DNA of 64,000 nt from Colletes latitarsis. Lineage: Eukaryota; Arthropoda; Insecta; Hymenoptera; Colletidae. Made by a program: the position numbers and the translations under genes. The notes under the pieces were generated by a model. It was not told the origin of the DNA. It was given only the letters and a program-made list of their open reading frames with translations, and searched no databases. The stretch lies in NCBI RefSeq assembly GCF_051014445.1, contig NC_135141.1, forward strand, positions 24,699,422 to 24,763,421, read 5' to 3'. Shown in pieces: positions 39,783-52,105 of the stretch; within the stretch, counting starts at the first letter, position 1, and every line of letters begins with the position of its first letter.

Positions 39783-41960
39783 TTAGATGAAGGTGTACGT
39801 AGGTTCTGGCGCGCGTATATCATCGAACACGCTGGAATCGGGTTCGTCGTCGGGATCGAATTCAATGTCCATCGGATCGATCTCAGGCGGAAGTGTTGGC
39901 ACCCTAAGCTGCGGGTTCGGAGCTGGACGCATCAAACATGCTTCGACTTTTTCCCGAACGATCTTCTCCTCCTCGTTCCCATCGATTTTCACCGCAGATT
40001 CGCCCGCGTACTCCATCATATCGGCTACGTTCTCCTCGTACTCTTGAAGCTGTGATTAAATAATTGCAATCACGATCAAGGACGCGGGTGGTAATTTCAA
40101 CGGACGCGTTCTTACGTCTCGTTCGATGATCAATCTGTAATCTTTCGGGTGTAGACCCAATTTACAGTTGTCCGTACCAACGTAAGTTTTCGTGGACATA
40201 TCGTGCTTGCTACCAGTGACGATATTGTACCGGCGATTAAGCAACCTTCCTCTGCAGACATCGCCGTTTACCTCCACAAATATCACTCTGAAATATTCGG
40301 TATACTGAGGAACATTTTCATAATTAAATATTTTAAATAAACTGATGCACTAGCGTGACACCTATTAGGAGGTGTGGGACTCAGATCTAGCAACTTAAAA
40401 TCTTCCACCGATTTTGGATACCCGGTTAACACCCAACCGCTTTTCAAACACTCGTACCCGGATATGTGTTTCTAAAAGTTATAACATTTGTATGCATGCT
40501 TCGAAATGAAAGAGATTCATTCGTTAATTTTGTCGTACTTCGACGATCTGCATCTTAATCTCAGACTTAAGTCTTCCTCTGCATTTATTCTCGAGCGATC
40601 GGAGCTTTTCTCCCAAAGGATTCTGTTGCAAACATGCCTGTTCCGCAACGTAATCGTAATCGACTACAAAAGACAATTGTTGTTTCTTTAATGCGTGAGT
40701 AATTATAAAGCAATTGAAAAGACAAAATTACTGTGAATAAGACTGAATCGTTCGGCCAAGGATTTTGCTAAAGTGGTGCAACCGGATCCTCTAGATCCAA
40801 TGAGCGCGATTCGAAATGGCGACAGTGCTTCAGAATGTTTCTTTGTTTTCGCTAATATCGCGCAATCTCTTCCAAGTTCGTCGACGGTTCTGATTCCGAC
40901 CTCAACTTCCTTCAAATAAATCATTCTTACACCGTCGTTTAATTATAGAATTCTTGCGAAAGATCCAACTAACTATTAAACAATTTGCGTAAGCCTCCCG
41001 TAGTTCTCGCAATTTTTTCAGATAACGTTTTTCTTCCGACTTTCTCGCAGGATTCGCCGGGTTACAAGTTTGGCAGCAATTGGCGCCTGCACAAATATGT
41101 TCCCAGTTGTCTGCAAAAAGAAATCGCGACAATTGATCTAATCTAGATAGCCGTGGAACCTCGAGCATTTACCGGAATCGTTCGGAATTATAAGCTGTAT
41201 GGCGTGTGTTGGTAGTATTCCCAAACGCTGGAACACTCGTGCCTCTCTCTTTGATCTTGGCAAGTCTGTACCATAATCAGAAAACGAGAAAACGTCATGA
41301 AAGATTACTTTTAAACGCTATTTTTTACCAACAAGAAGCCATCCGCATTCGTGTAACGTCCCGCTTTCTAAAATTTGCCTCATAGCCAATGCAAGATCTT
41401 CCGATTCCTCGCAATGGCAGATATTCTATCGAAACAAAACGTGTTTTAAGAGAAGGAAAGAGAGAAAGACTTCTACGCAGTCTTTGCTTACGTCTTCTAT
41501 AGCGCACGCTTTTCGAAGGTCTTTCAAGGTCAAAGGACGGACACCTAACTCTTCCTGAAGAATTTTCGCTAGAGCCACTCTATCTACTCGCGAGAAACAT
41601 GTTTAGTCGGTCACTAAATACACTTCAAATACCTATTTCTTTCCTTAAATCACGTTACCAAATCTTGGAGGTGCGATCAAAATAATTTTAGGGACATCCA
41701 ACCTTTTCGCGGCAAGATGGATGTATTGCTTCATAAATACAAGATGGTTGTCCGGTTTTTTAATTATCAACTGTGTGGCAATGTCCTGTACAAGTTTTTG
41801 TTTAGAAAGATCGATGTATCAAAATAATCCATAAATATATTCGCGATATATAGAGGTTATTTACGTGAAACAGTTCATATATGCGATGTTTCTCTAAATA
41901 TGCTAGAAAGCGTGCATTGATGGAACGCATTCTTTTTTCTGCTTCTGACAATTTCGACAT
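39783..41960 (-). CDS. Ak8: Adenylate kinase 8-like protein, degenerate P-loops, apparent frameshift
   Basis: Exons in transcript order: 41865-41960, 41659-41785, 41492-41583, 41329-41427, 41173-41265, 40974-41110, 40732-40909, 40539-40663, 40362-40471, 40116-40287, 39783-40049. Two tandem nucleoside monophosphate kinase-like halves and the overall length (about 498 residues) match AK8, which is linked to cilia and flagella in vertebrates. The first half has IILIAPPRFG where the P-loop should be, then ECGWLLVDLPRSKREA. The second has RIALIGSRGSGCTTLAK, LKSGWVLTGYPKS and RRYNIVTGS. The P-loop lysine is missing in both halves (Cys in the second). Exon 4 is out of phase by one base near an AAAA run at about 41399-41402. 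All other junctions agree. The acceptors of exons 7 and 8 are moderate. Confidence 0.75.
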
Positions 41961-42359
41961 TTTTCTATGCTAATACCTTGACGTTTTCAGAACGTGTTTT
42001 CACCTTGTTTCATGTTATTTTGAAACACACATGATATTACATATTCGAACGTTATTTAATGGATTGATTGCGAAATTAAATAAAAAACTTGATCGATCGT
42101 TGTATAACGATTGCTATTATTTTCTATAATGCGTATAATCTAAGAAAATCAGTAGAAAAGCTCATTTTCTACGTAAAAACTTGTGGAACTATGGGAATTA
42201 TGTCCACTGCATTATACCTAGAACACTGCAATATGCTAAAATATGTTAAAGGTTGGATGGCGCCACGTGTTTTGCGTTTTTCGTCTTTCGTCACTGCCAG
42301 GCATTGCCAAGAAAGTGTGGAAAAGTGAGGTTGGAAAACCAGGTAGTACACGTTCCAGT
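41961..42359. promoter_or_regulatory. Bidirectional promoter between AK8-like and ABCF1
   Basis: Only 399 bp separate the two divergent start codons, so the promoters must overlap. A CACGTG E-box lies at 42264-42269. An in-frame upstream ATG for ABCF1 occurs at 42243. Confidence 0.5.
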
Positions 42360-44567
42360 ATGTCAACCGATAAAAAGATGTCGGATATTACGAAAAAAAT
42401 GTCCGAAATGGACGTGGAAGAAACTGAAAGAAAGCTGACGCATAAAGAAAAGAAAAAATTAAAAAAACAGCAGGAGTATGAGAAAACTATGGAAATGTTA
42501 ACGAAGACCGGTGGTCAGGGTCATAGCGAACTCGAGTCCAATTTTACTGTGTCCCAGTCTCAAACCCAGCAACGCACTAATCAACAATTAGAACATGCCG
42601 TCGACATCAAGGTGGAAAATTTCAGCATTGCTGCCAAAGGAAAGGAGCTCTTCACTAATGCCAGTCTATTAATTGCACAGGGTAGACGTTACGGTTTGGT
42701 AGGACCAAATGGGTATGTACATTTGAACAGACTGTTCAACAAAATGTACTTTCAATGTGTTAAATTCTCGTTCCCATTTCAGACATGGTAAGACTACTTT
42801 ATTACGTCACATTGCAAAAAGAGCATTTGCCATTCCATCTACAATAGATGTATTGTACTGTGAGCAAGAAGTTATTGCCGATAATACTCCAGCTGTAGAA
42901 GTAGTACTAAATGCAGATGTTAAGTGTAAAACATTATTAACAGAGTGTAAACAGTTGGAAGAATTAGTGGAACAAGGAGATAATTCTGTTTTAGGTAGGC
43001 TGGACGAGGTAATATTCTTATCTGTTGCATTGTATTTAAATATATATATCTGTATTTATAAATATATAAACATTTGATCAAACAAATCTCTGTATGTAGA
43101 TTTACGAAGAACTGAGAGCTTTAGGTGCAGATTCTGCAGAACCGCGGGCTAGAAGAATTCTGGCTGGTCTAGGATTTAGTCGTTCTATGCAAGATCGCGC
43201 GACAAAGAACTTTTCTGGCGGTTGGCGTATGCGCGTTTCTCTTGCAAGGGCACTTTTCTTAGAGCCTACTTTGTTATTACTTGACGAACCAACAAATCAT
43301 TTAGATTTGAATGCTGTTATTTGGTTGGACAATTACCTACAAGCATGGAAGAAAACGCTATTAATTGTTTCCCACGATCAGAGCTTTTTGGATAATGTTT
43401 GCACGGACGTAATTCATTTAGATCAGCAAAAGCTATTTTATTACAAAGGAAATTATAGTATGTTTAAAAAGATGTATGTACAAAAGCGAAAAGAGATGAT
43501 AAAGGCATATGAAAAACAAGAAAAACGGTTGAAGGACCTCAAAGCCTCGGGACAAAGTAAAAAACAAGCAGAAAAAAAACAAAAAGAAGTTTTAACCAGA
43601 AAGCAGGAAAAGAATAAAACAAAAATGCAAAAGCAAGAGGATGACACGACGCCTACAGAATTGTTACAGAAACCTAGAGAATATATAGTCAAATTTAGTT
43701 TCCCTGATCCACCTCCTTTGCAACCACCCATTCTCGGTCTTCACAGTAAGTTATAAATATTGAGTTGCTCAACATCTGTATAAAGATAAAATTAAAATTA
43801 ATATTTTATTTTAGATGTCTATTTCGCGTACGAAGGACAACAACCATTATTTATTGATGTTGATTTTGGAATAGACTTAAGTTCTAGAATAGCTATAGTA
43901 GGACCTAATGGTGTTGGTAAATCCACATTTTTGAAATTATTGACTGGAGATCTACAACCACTGAAAGGAGATTTAATAAAGAATCATCGATTAGTAAGTA
44001 GGACTTTGCATTTACTTACTATTTGCAACATAAAGAGAATTTATGTATTAAATTGCTCTTATCATTTTTTAGAGGATAGGTAAGTTCGACCAGCACTCTG
44101 GCGAACATCTAACCGCTGAAGAAACGCCGTCAGAATATTTAATGCGTTTGTTTGATCTTCCATACGAGAAAGCTAGGAAACAATTAGGAACATTTGGACT
44201 CAGTTCTCACGCCCATACAATTAAAATGAAAGACTTATCAGGAGGTCAAAAAGCACGTGTCGCTTTGGCAGAATTATGTTTAAATGCACCCGACGTTGTA
44301 ATTTTAGACGAACCGACGAACAATTTAGACATAGAATCTATCGATGCTCTGGCTGAGGCTATTAATGATTATAAAGGGGGAGTTATTATCGTTTCTCACG
44401 ATGAGCGTCTAATCAGAGATACAGAATGTTGTTTATACGTAATTGAAAATCAACAGATTAACGAAATCGATGGAGATTTCGATGATTATAGGAAAGAGCT
44501 ATTGGAAAGTCTAGGAGAAGTTGTTAACAATCCAAGTATAGCTGCAAATGCTGCTGTTCTACAATAA
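42360..44567 (+). CDS. Abcf1: ATP-binding cassette sub-family F member 1 (ABCF1)
   Basis: ABCF1 is a cytosolic, non-transporter ABC protein that binds ribosomes and eIF2 in translation initiation. Exons 42360-42712, 42783-43008, 43100-43745, 43815-43993 and 44073-44567 sum to 1899 nt, 632 residues. Domain 1 has Walker A GPNGHGKT at 115-122, signature SGGW at 232-235 and Walker B LLLLDEP at 251-257. A lysine-rich linker follows. Domain 2 has Walker A GPNGVGKST at 438-446, LSGGQ at 523-527 and Walker B VVILDEP. The C-terminal EIDGDFDDYRKELLE, and AHTIKMKDLSGGQKARV before it, fit ABCF1 rather than ABCF2 or ABCF3. The lysine-rich N-terminal region is much shorter than in vertebrates. An in-frame ATG at 42243 would add 39 residues. 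Confidence 0.95.
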
Positions 44568-45429
44568 TCATTTTGCCTTTATAGAACAGTTATACTCCAG
44601 TGGCCTGTGGAATCGATCCCTTCAGACACGATTATTCATCCAGTATATTAAACGCTTTTTACATGTTAGTTTTTCCCCATAAAATTATTAAATTCTGATC
44701 ATCGATTTTAAAATGCGATTATCAGTGCTTCGAATGGAAAAGGTGGATTAATTTACGTTTAAAGGCATACAGAGTTGAAAACATTATGTCTGATAGGGTT
44801 AAAATATTGTCAAATTGTAATAAATTCGTAATATACGATTTCTATTTGAGCTGCAAATGTCATACCAATGGAAAGTTACAAAGTACCTAATAATCGCTTC
44901 CAAAATGATTTTTATTATTAGCAAAGGTTAAAATATTTCGAACATTTTGATTTTTCATGTTTGACAATTGCAATTCAAATCGATTAGGAAATATAATTCG
45001 AGTCTACGAAGAAATATTTATATACATATGTATTAAGTTCTGTACAGAACTGTATTTTGTATTATAAATATTTACTTCATGTTTGAATGGTAAAAATAAA
45101 AATTATTCACAGAATCACTTCTAATTAAATAATATCTGCACATGCATGAACTTTATATCTACGTATAAATAACATAGTTACCTATTAACGTTCTATATTC
45201 CGTAGATATAATAATTTTTGTCAAAAGGAATTCGAGAAATTTTCTTATCACGGACCGTTCTAGTGATTTCCAAGAAATTGAAAGAGAGTTGGTTCTACTG
45301 AAATGCGTACAACCGGCGGCGCAATGTTCGCTGCCAAAAGGGGCAGACGAGTGATGTGAAAATTGTCAAATATTTTGTGCGAGGTGGTGTCCCGCGGTGA
45401 ACTTGATAGTGTTCTAAAAAATCGTCGCG
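44568..45429. other. ABCF1 3' flank and hep promoter region
   Basis: The AT-rich first part includes likely ABCF1 3' UTR. The GC-rich last 130 bp precede the hep start codon and probably hold its promoter and 5' UTR. No other gene is seen. Confidence 0.5.
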
Positions 45430-48400
45430 ATGTCCAGTACCCTGGAAAATAAGATTTTGAATTTACAAGAGCGTCTCAGAGCAGAAAATGAATCGAGAGA
45501 CAGGGACAGACAGAGTGGCGAGGTTGGATCAGGAACGGGCCTTCAGTCGTCATCCACGGGAACTGTCTCGACTTCTGCCTCACGACGTGAGTTCGGTTTA
45601 AATATTGTTCGTGAGCGTAAATAAATTTTTTTTTACCTTTTTCTCGGAAGGTTTCTAACGTAATCGCAACTTTGCCACTTGTCGTACAGGTTATGTTGAC
45701 CATCACAATTTATTCTGTTGATTCTATATATCATACACTTTTGGTTTCCTTGTTTAACGCGTAGTTTGTTTTGTTCGAATTGTTTGCAAATCAAACTTTA
45801 TACACGACGATATTTTTATATTTTGGTCGATAAATCGGGTTTCATAATAAACGGAAATCCGTTTAAACGAATCATATAAACAAAAACAATGTACTTATTT
45901 CTTTTTAAAGAAAGGGTTTCTTTGTGTCGTTGATTAAAATAAATACTCTCTTTCATCTTTTAAACAGTTCTAAGTTATTTTTTATTTCCAAAACTGCTAT
46001 TTGTTTTTTGGTAATTTAAATATGTTTTGTATTTGTAATGAAAGTTGAAAATTATTTTAATAATAATGGAAGTGAAATTAGACACAAGAATGATACCTGG
46101 CCTTCTTAATACAGCTCCAATCCCAACTTTGAAAGTCTCACAAATACCTCCAAAGAAACAAGACAGTGAATTTGAGTCAAAATTACAAGAAATCATGAAG
46201 ATGAATGGTATTTTGAATATCAATGGACAGAGATATCAAACTGAAATGAAAGATTTAGAACACCTTGGTGAATTGGGAAATGGTACCTGTGGACATGTTG
46301 TTAAAATGAGGCATAAACCTAGTGGTGTACTCATAGCTGTAAAACAAATGAGACGTTCTGGTAATGCAGAAGAAAATAAAAGGATAATTATGGATCTTGA
46401 TGTTGTATTAAAATCACATGATTGTCCATACATTGTGCAATGTTTGGGATGCTTTATCACAGAGTCAGATGTATGGATTTGTATGGAATTAATGGCAACT
46501 TGTTTGGATAAATTATTGAAGAAAACTAGGCAAGCAATGCCAGAAGAATTTTTAGGAAAAGTTACAGTAGCAGTAAGTGATAGTAAAAGTTGTAAATTTT
46601 ATCTTTAATTCTATCAGGAATAACAATTACATGAAAAATTATAATTTCATAGACAGTAAAGGCATTGTCATACCTGAAAGAAAAGCATGGTGTAATTCAT
46701 AGAGATGTGAAACCTAGTAATATTCTTCTTGATGAGAGGGGAGGAGTTAAATTATGTGATTTTGGTATATCTGGTAGACTAGTTGATAGTAAAGCAAAAA
46801 CTAGAAGTGCAGGATGTGCTGCTTACATGGCTGTAAGTATACTCATTTAATATCACATTATAAATTTAAATTATTTTATGTAACATTTTCTTCAAACTTT
46901 GTATAGCCTGAAAGAATAGATCCTCCAGATCCAACAAAGCCAGATTATGACATAAGAGCAGATGTATGGAGTTTGGGTATTACTTTAGTAGAATTAGCTA
47001 CTGGAGTGTTCCCCTATCGAGATTGTAAGACTGATTTTGAGGTAAATAATATGTACATAATAGTACTTTGTTTGCTCAAGATAGCTATTACATCATTATT
47101 GAAATTTATAGGTACTGAGCAGAGTAGTACAAGATGACCCTCCATCCCTTCCATCAGATGCACTATTTTCTAAGGAATTTAGAAGTTTTGTGTGTTGTTG
47201 CCTTACAAAAAATTATAAACATCGTCCGAAATATCACAAACTCATGGAGCATTCTTTCATACGAAAATACGACGTACCTCAAGATGACGAAACAAACTCT
47301 TCTGTTCTAAATTCTGGCTGCCAATGGTTTGGCAGAGTTATGCGACAATTAGAACCAAGGTAAATTGTTATTAACCATACTTATCGTAAGCACTAAAATG
47401 TAGTTTTCAGGTATTACATAGGATACTGTTGAATAAAAAAAAAAATATATATATGACATCATAAAATATGGTAGACACATTAGAAAAGATCATTATATAG
47501 AAGTGAATAGAGTTTTAAACATGGCATGAAATTCCCAACTAATATCATAATGATTTGGTTTGGTTTGAGAATAACTGGGTATTGTTTTTTTTTTTTTATA
47601 TATTAGTTTTAAAAAATGTTAACACACTTCAGTATTCATGGTTAATGGGTAGGTATTAAAACGGTTCGAAAAATTATGAGTTTTAAAGTTGGGTTTTCGT
47701 TGGATATTAGTTTTTACATATTTATCTTTTATTCATTGTCAAATGACATTTAAAAACCTGTCCATACATCTCGATTAAAAGTTTGCGTGCGTGTTGAATT
47801 GTGTTGCAGCGTTGAGCTTGAGGGAGGCAGCGCAGCATAGCATCCCCTCTCTCCCTCGCCCTCGCCCCTTCTTCCATTTTCCTTAAAAATTTATCCAAAA
47901 ATTCCAAAAAACTTAAAAAAAATAAACCTCACAAAATATCCAAAAATCTGCCCGATTTTCATTTCAAGTTGTTTGGTTTGTGCACGCGCCTGTTACACAC
48001 CCCACCTTTCAACCCCCACTCATGGTAAGCATTGTTTTTATTTATTTGAATATTTGTTTATTTGTCTTTATATTATGTAGCGACTTGCCGGTTATGTGGC
48101 ACAAGTAAGTTTTCCCTGTGCACACTCCATTCATCGAAAAAAAATATAATTCATTTATATTTATATAATTTTATCCTTCTTTTAAGCCATTAGAAAATTT
48201 CAATTGGACGTTATTAGTTGTGTTTTTAGCATGTAACATTTTACATTTTTTTAGTTCTGAACACAGATAGTGTCTATGATTTGTTACCTTAGAAAAAAAT
48301 TCCTCTATCCTCGTCTGTGTTGCATGATATTTGATTAACGCTCTAACTTCTATTAACTCTCTGCAGACTCAGATTTTTTGCAGAAACATCGTGGCACATT

Positions 48401-49797
48401 TCTCTTAGGTGGCAGTGGCATTCGCAAATGAATCGTGCCACTTTCCGGGCGTCCATAATTTGCGATCGACAATACAAATATTAAACTATACAATTATAGT
48501 TTAATATTATGTAATTCAGTTTCAGATTGGCAGGATGGCAGCAGCGAGTTACTGGTCATGTATCTCTAAAACAAACAGCTCATCTCAGGGCTCAATCTGA
48601 AGTACCAGCTTTCTTACGAAGCAATGTCACCAAAGACTCACAGAATTCCACTTTTCTGCCATTTCATCAACGATCAAATAGTGAGAATGGTGCAAATTAT
48701 GTATCTTATAGTCCATACGTGCTTAGACGAAAGGAAATCTCCAGGCCGTTTTCTCCTCCTTCGTCCAATGATGTGGACATATCGGAAACGAATTTTCAAC
48801 GATCGTATTCACCGTATAGACAACATGTCGATCAAAATAGGGACTATTCTTCGAATCACTGTTCGACTAATGGACAAGGTAGACAAGAAGGAAGACCGTT
48901 TTCTCCTTATCGACAGGATGCCAATATAGATTCTGGGAGTAGACTGTATTCACCATACCACGGACGCTTTACAGAAGATCGAGACACCAGCAAAGAACGA
49001 TGGCAAGGTGTTTCTAGATCCTTGAGTCCGTTTGCTCGTGACTATTCGCCTTGGAGGCGAGAAAACGTTGATCCTCCGAACGTAGTACAACCAACAGAAA
49101 GTGGTCGTTATTCACCATTTCTACAACAACGACTAGGACAAACTCCACCTGTGCCTCAAACTCATCCGCAATCGCAAGATATTTATGGTAGCCCTATGAT
49201 TAGTCGTAAAAGGTAATTGTCAACGAGATGATGATGTTACTAAACATAATTAATATTGTGTATTAGTTTTTTGTAACTTCAACTTCTATTCGTTTAAATA
49301 CAGGTTTCCTTCTGAACCTCCTCCACAAGGATCTCATGGTTCTACCAGTCCCGAATTATTAATTTCCCGTTTTGCACATCAAATGAAGCAAGATCCTCCG
49401 TCTGCTATGCCACCAACTCAGGGTGGATCAAAAGAATCTGCTAAAAAACGTTTCGCTTCTTACGTTCGACTTAGGCTTGGAAGTGAACGCGCACCTTCGC
49501 CGGAACCACCGCCAAGACTAAGTCGCGGTGAATCTCCTCTTGCTATTAGAAGGAATTTAGTGGATCAAGCATCGCCTTCTTTCGCGCGAAGGTAGTATCG
49601 CTTCGATTTGTTTTAAGGATGTATGTGTAGAATAAAATTTATTTGAAATGTTTCGTTGAAGGTACGCATCATCTTCACCGCCACAACCTCCACCAAGAAG
49701 ATTGTCGGAAAGCAATTCTGTGCCTGGTAGTCCTCAACATGTACGAGCTCGTCTACGTTACACCCCCGAACCTCAGAGAAGACCTCCGCCACCATAA
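45430..49797 (+). CDS. hep: Dual specificity MAP kinase kinase 7 / hemipterous
   Basis: MKK7/Hep phosphorylates and activates JNK. Exons 45430-45586, 46073-46572, 46653-46832, 46907-47041, 47112-47359, 48526-49212, 49304-49591 and 49662-49797 sum to 2331 nt, 776 residues. The N-terminal helix STLENKILNLQERLRAENES matches the MKK7 start. The kinase domain has catalytic Lys143 (IAVKQMRRSGN), HRDVKPSN with HRD at 235-237, DFG at 255-257 and the activation-loop target SKAKT at 265-269. The region after the kinase domain (from about residue 407) is long, disordered and rich in [FYL]SP[YF] repeats and prolines. Such a long tail is an insect Hep trait, whereas human MKK7 is about 420 residues. The exon 2 acceptor at 46073 has a weak pyrimidine tract but is the only one that keeps frame. 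Confidence 0.95.
47810..47926 (+). other. Candidate alternative terminal exon of hep
   Basis: Inside the 1.17-kb intron, a GTGTTGCAG acceptor at 47801-47809 leads into a short frame in phase with the upstream exon. It adds SVELEGGSAA and then a TAG at 47838-47840. An AATAAA lies 81 bp further on (47921-47926). Using it would give a kinase without the long C-terminal tail. Confidence 0.35.
48081..48104 (+). other. Candidate 24-nt microexon of hep
   Basis: A 24-nt segment is bounded by TTATGTAG and GTAAGT, lies in the same hep intron and fits phase at both sides. Inclusion inserts SDLPVMWHK around the junction in place of one arginine, a net gain of eight residues between the kinase domain and the tail, without a stop. 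Confidence 0.45.
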
Positions 49798-52105
49798 CCC
49801 ACCGTTACGATTAAATCATATTCCTTGTTGGTGCCATATGCGATAAAAGTAACTGAATTAATCATATGTACCACGTAGAATGGTGTTGTAATCAACGATG
49901 GTCGTGCACATAGAGTGGTCTGTGCACAGTGTACTTGAAAACGATTCTAAACCAAAAAATAGTTGTTTGTAATACTCGGTGACACCGTGAACTATAATGT
50001 ACGTATTTTAAACAAAGAGACTCGGATACGTACCGTGTACGATATTATTACCGAACATGGAGAGTTGTTCGTAAAAAGGAAACGAAAAGTTAGGCTCCTA
50101 GATTCGAGAGGACGGTCTTTGGGATTAATAATCGCACGACTTTCTTTCGTGGCTGTAACGTAATGCGTTGAACTACTTTGTCAATAATTCTCTTGTCGAC
50201 GTGTATTTATATAGGATGCAATCACCGATGCAATACGATGCTCAACTTTTTATATTGCTTGTAAAGATATAAATAAATGTAGTATGTTCGACGTTTTTCT
50301 AAAAAAAACATAGAAAAAACAAAAAAAGATGAAGAAAATCGTTAATAGGAGATGCGGCATCGTACTGAATGCGTAAACCGTTCCTATCACTCTTCGTTTA
50401 CGCTTCTTTTTTTATCGAGAGACATAAGCGAGAGAATATTTCGAACGAAACTCGCAAAGGAGCTCTCTCTTCCTCGGGCGGCCTTGCAGTATCTCTGCAA
50501 CTCGACTTAGCAATGGCGACATTTTTCACGTTTCATTATCGTTTGTAATAATACCAAACGCATACGGCGATCGCAGTCAGGAGTCGATCGAACGGAAACC
50601 AAATCGTAAGAATTATAAACGACGTCTCCATGAGGAAAGCACAATATTCACGTCTCCTAGATTCTACGAATTTCAACAAATGTATATTATTTAAATAAGA
50701 GGCGTGTTTGGGCTAGAACGTTGTAATTATTATTTTTAATTAACATTTATTCATTAACATTGTTCAGTCTACACCCGTAATCACCTTTGTCGTTTATTTG
50801 ACAAAAGGATCTGTTGCAATGTAAATAAACTTATATTTATACGATCCCCTTATTTTTTTTTTTTCTTTTATGTATTCTACTTATGATAACTCTCGGAATT
50901 CAAAGATAGCTTGACGATATCTATGATTATTTCATGCAGTCACAACAGCTTATTAGTTACCTACAATGTATTTTTATCGTGTGCTGCCACGTAATCCTAA
51001 GCAATTTCTTTTTCTCGAATGCTCATGCGCGCTACCATTGTTGCATTGGAATGGTTTCGTTTAGCAGTAGCAATTTCATTTATTTGATATATCGCCGAAG
51101 CTACGAAACGATAATATTAATCATTCTGTTTGAACTAGCAATTAACTATATCGTCATTTTACGCATATGCAAATATTAATTTATATTCAATATTAAAACA
51201 ACGTCACATATACATTGGTTTTAGTTTTTTGTGCGTGAATGCATATATTAAAACGAGAACGATGAATTTATGCATACGTTTATAAATATATCTGCAGCTT
51301 TAAACAAAATCACAGGCACACCAAGATAATTTCTAATTTTTTATCGACTTTCAATTGTGATTAAGTTCTAATCGAAAAGAAAATTAATATACATCGTAAA
51401 GAACAAACAAATAAATGTAATATAAAACAAGGCGAGCAAACCGGAAAGAGCATTCCTCCATTCTAGACGAGAGTAATGAATTACAGAAGAATTCATTATC
51501 TTTTTTGCTTTGAATGTATAGGTGCATAAGGCTTACAATCGCGTATTATATAGATATGTATATTATGCCTTTCTCACATAATTGAGTTACATTGTTGTTT
51601 CTTTTAAATGATATTATATACCGAAAACATCATTTAACCTTGCGAAACTAACAAAGAGTATATGATTTTACAGTAAAAGGGCTCGTCGAAGATCATTTTA
51701 AAAATAAATTCTTCGCTCGAATCGGCCCGTCCCTGAGCAATCAATATGGCCTCCAGGTCTATGCGGGGCACGCCAGCGTAGTGTAGATATATTTCCGAAA
51801 ATCTTTGGAACAAATGGTTTCTGTGATAATATAATTAGTCAGGTTGCTGGAAAGTGCACGGAGAGATATTTTCACGGTGTCCGTTTGACTGTTAGTCATA
51901 GTATTCAGTCAGAAAGAAATTCGGAAGGCGTGTTGCGCTACCGTTGTAGCTACTTGTACTGTGCGGAAGACATCGTTGACGTTGGAATACATTTCAGTAG
52001 TTGTTCGGCGTGTGGAAATTAATTTAATGTCTGCCTAAAGTTTGCGATGGGGTCGCCTTTTAAGTGTAAAGATTTCTAGTTTCTGCTTAGAAGATTAGTA
52101 TTATT
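49798..52105. other. hep 3' UTR and EHMT upstream region
   Basis: The first 500 bp look like hep 3' UTR, with ATAAATAAA near 50270. The remainder is AT-rich without coding exons. The EHMT promoter and 5' UTR probably start within 51700-52105. Confidence 0.5.

Noticed and set aside
42243..42359. Upstream in-frame ATG for ABCF1
   Set aside because: It would add 39 residues not resembling the lysine-rich ABCF1 N-terminus; the ATG at 42360 begins family-like sequence. Not fully excluded.
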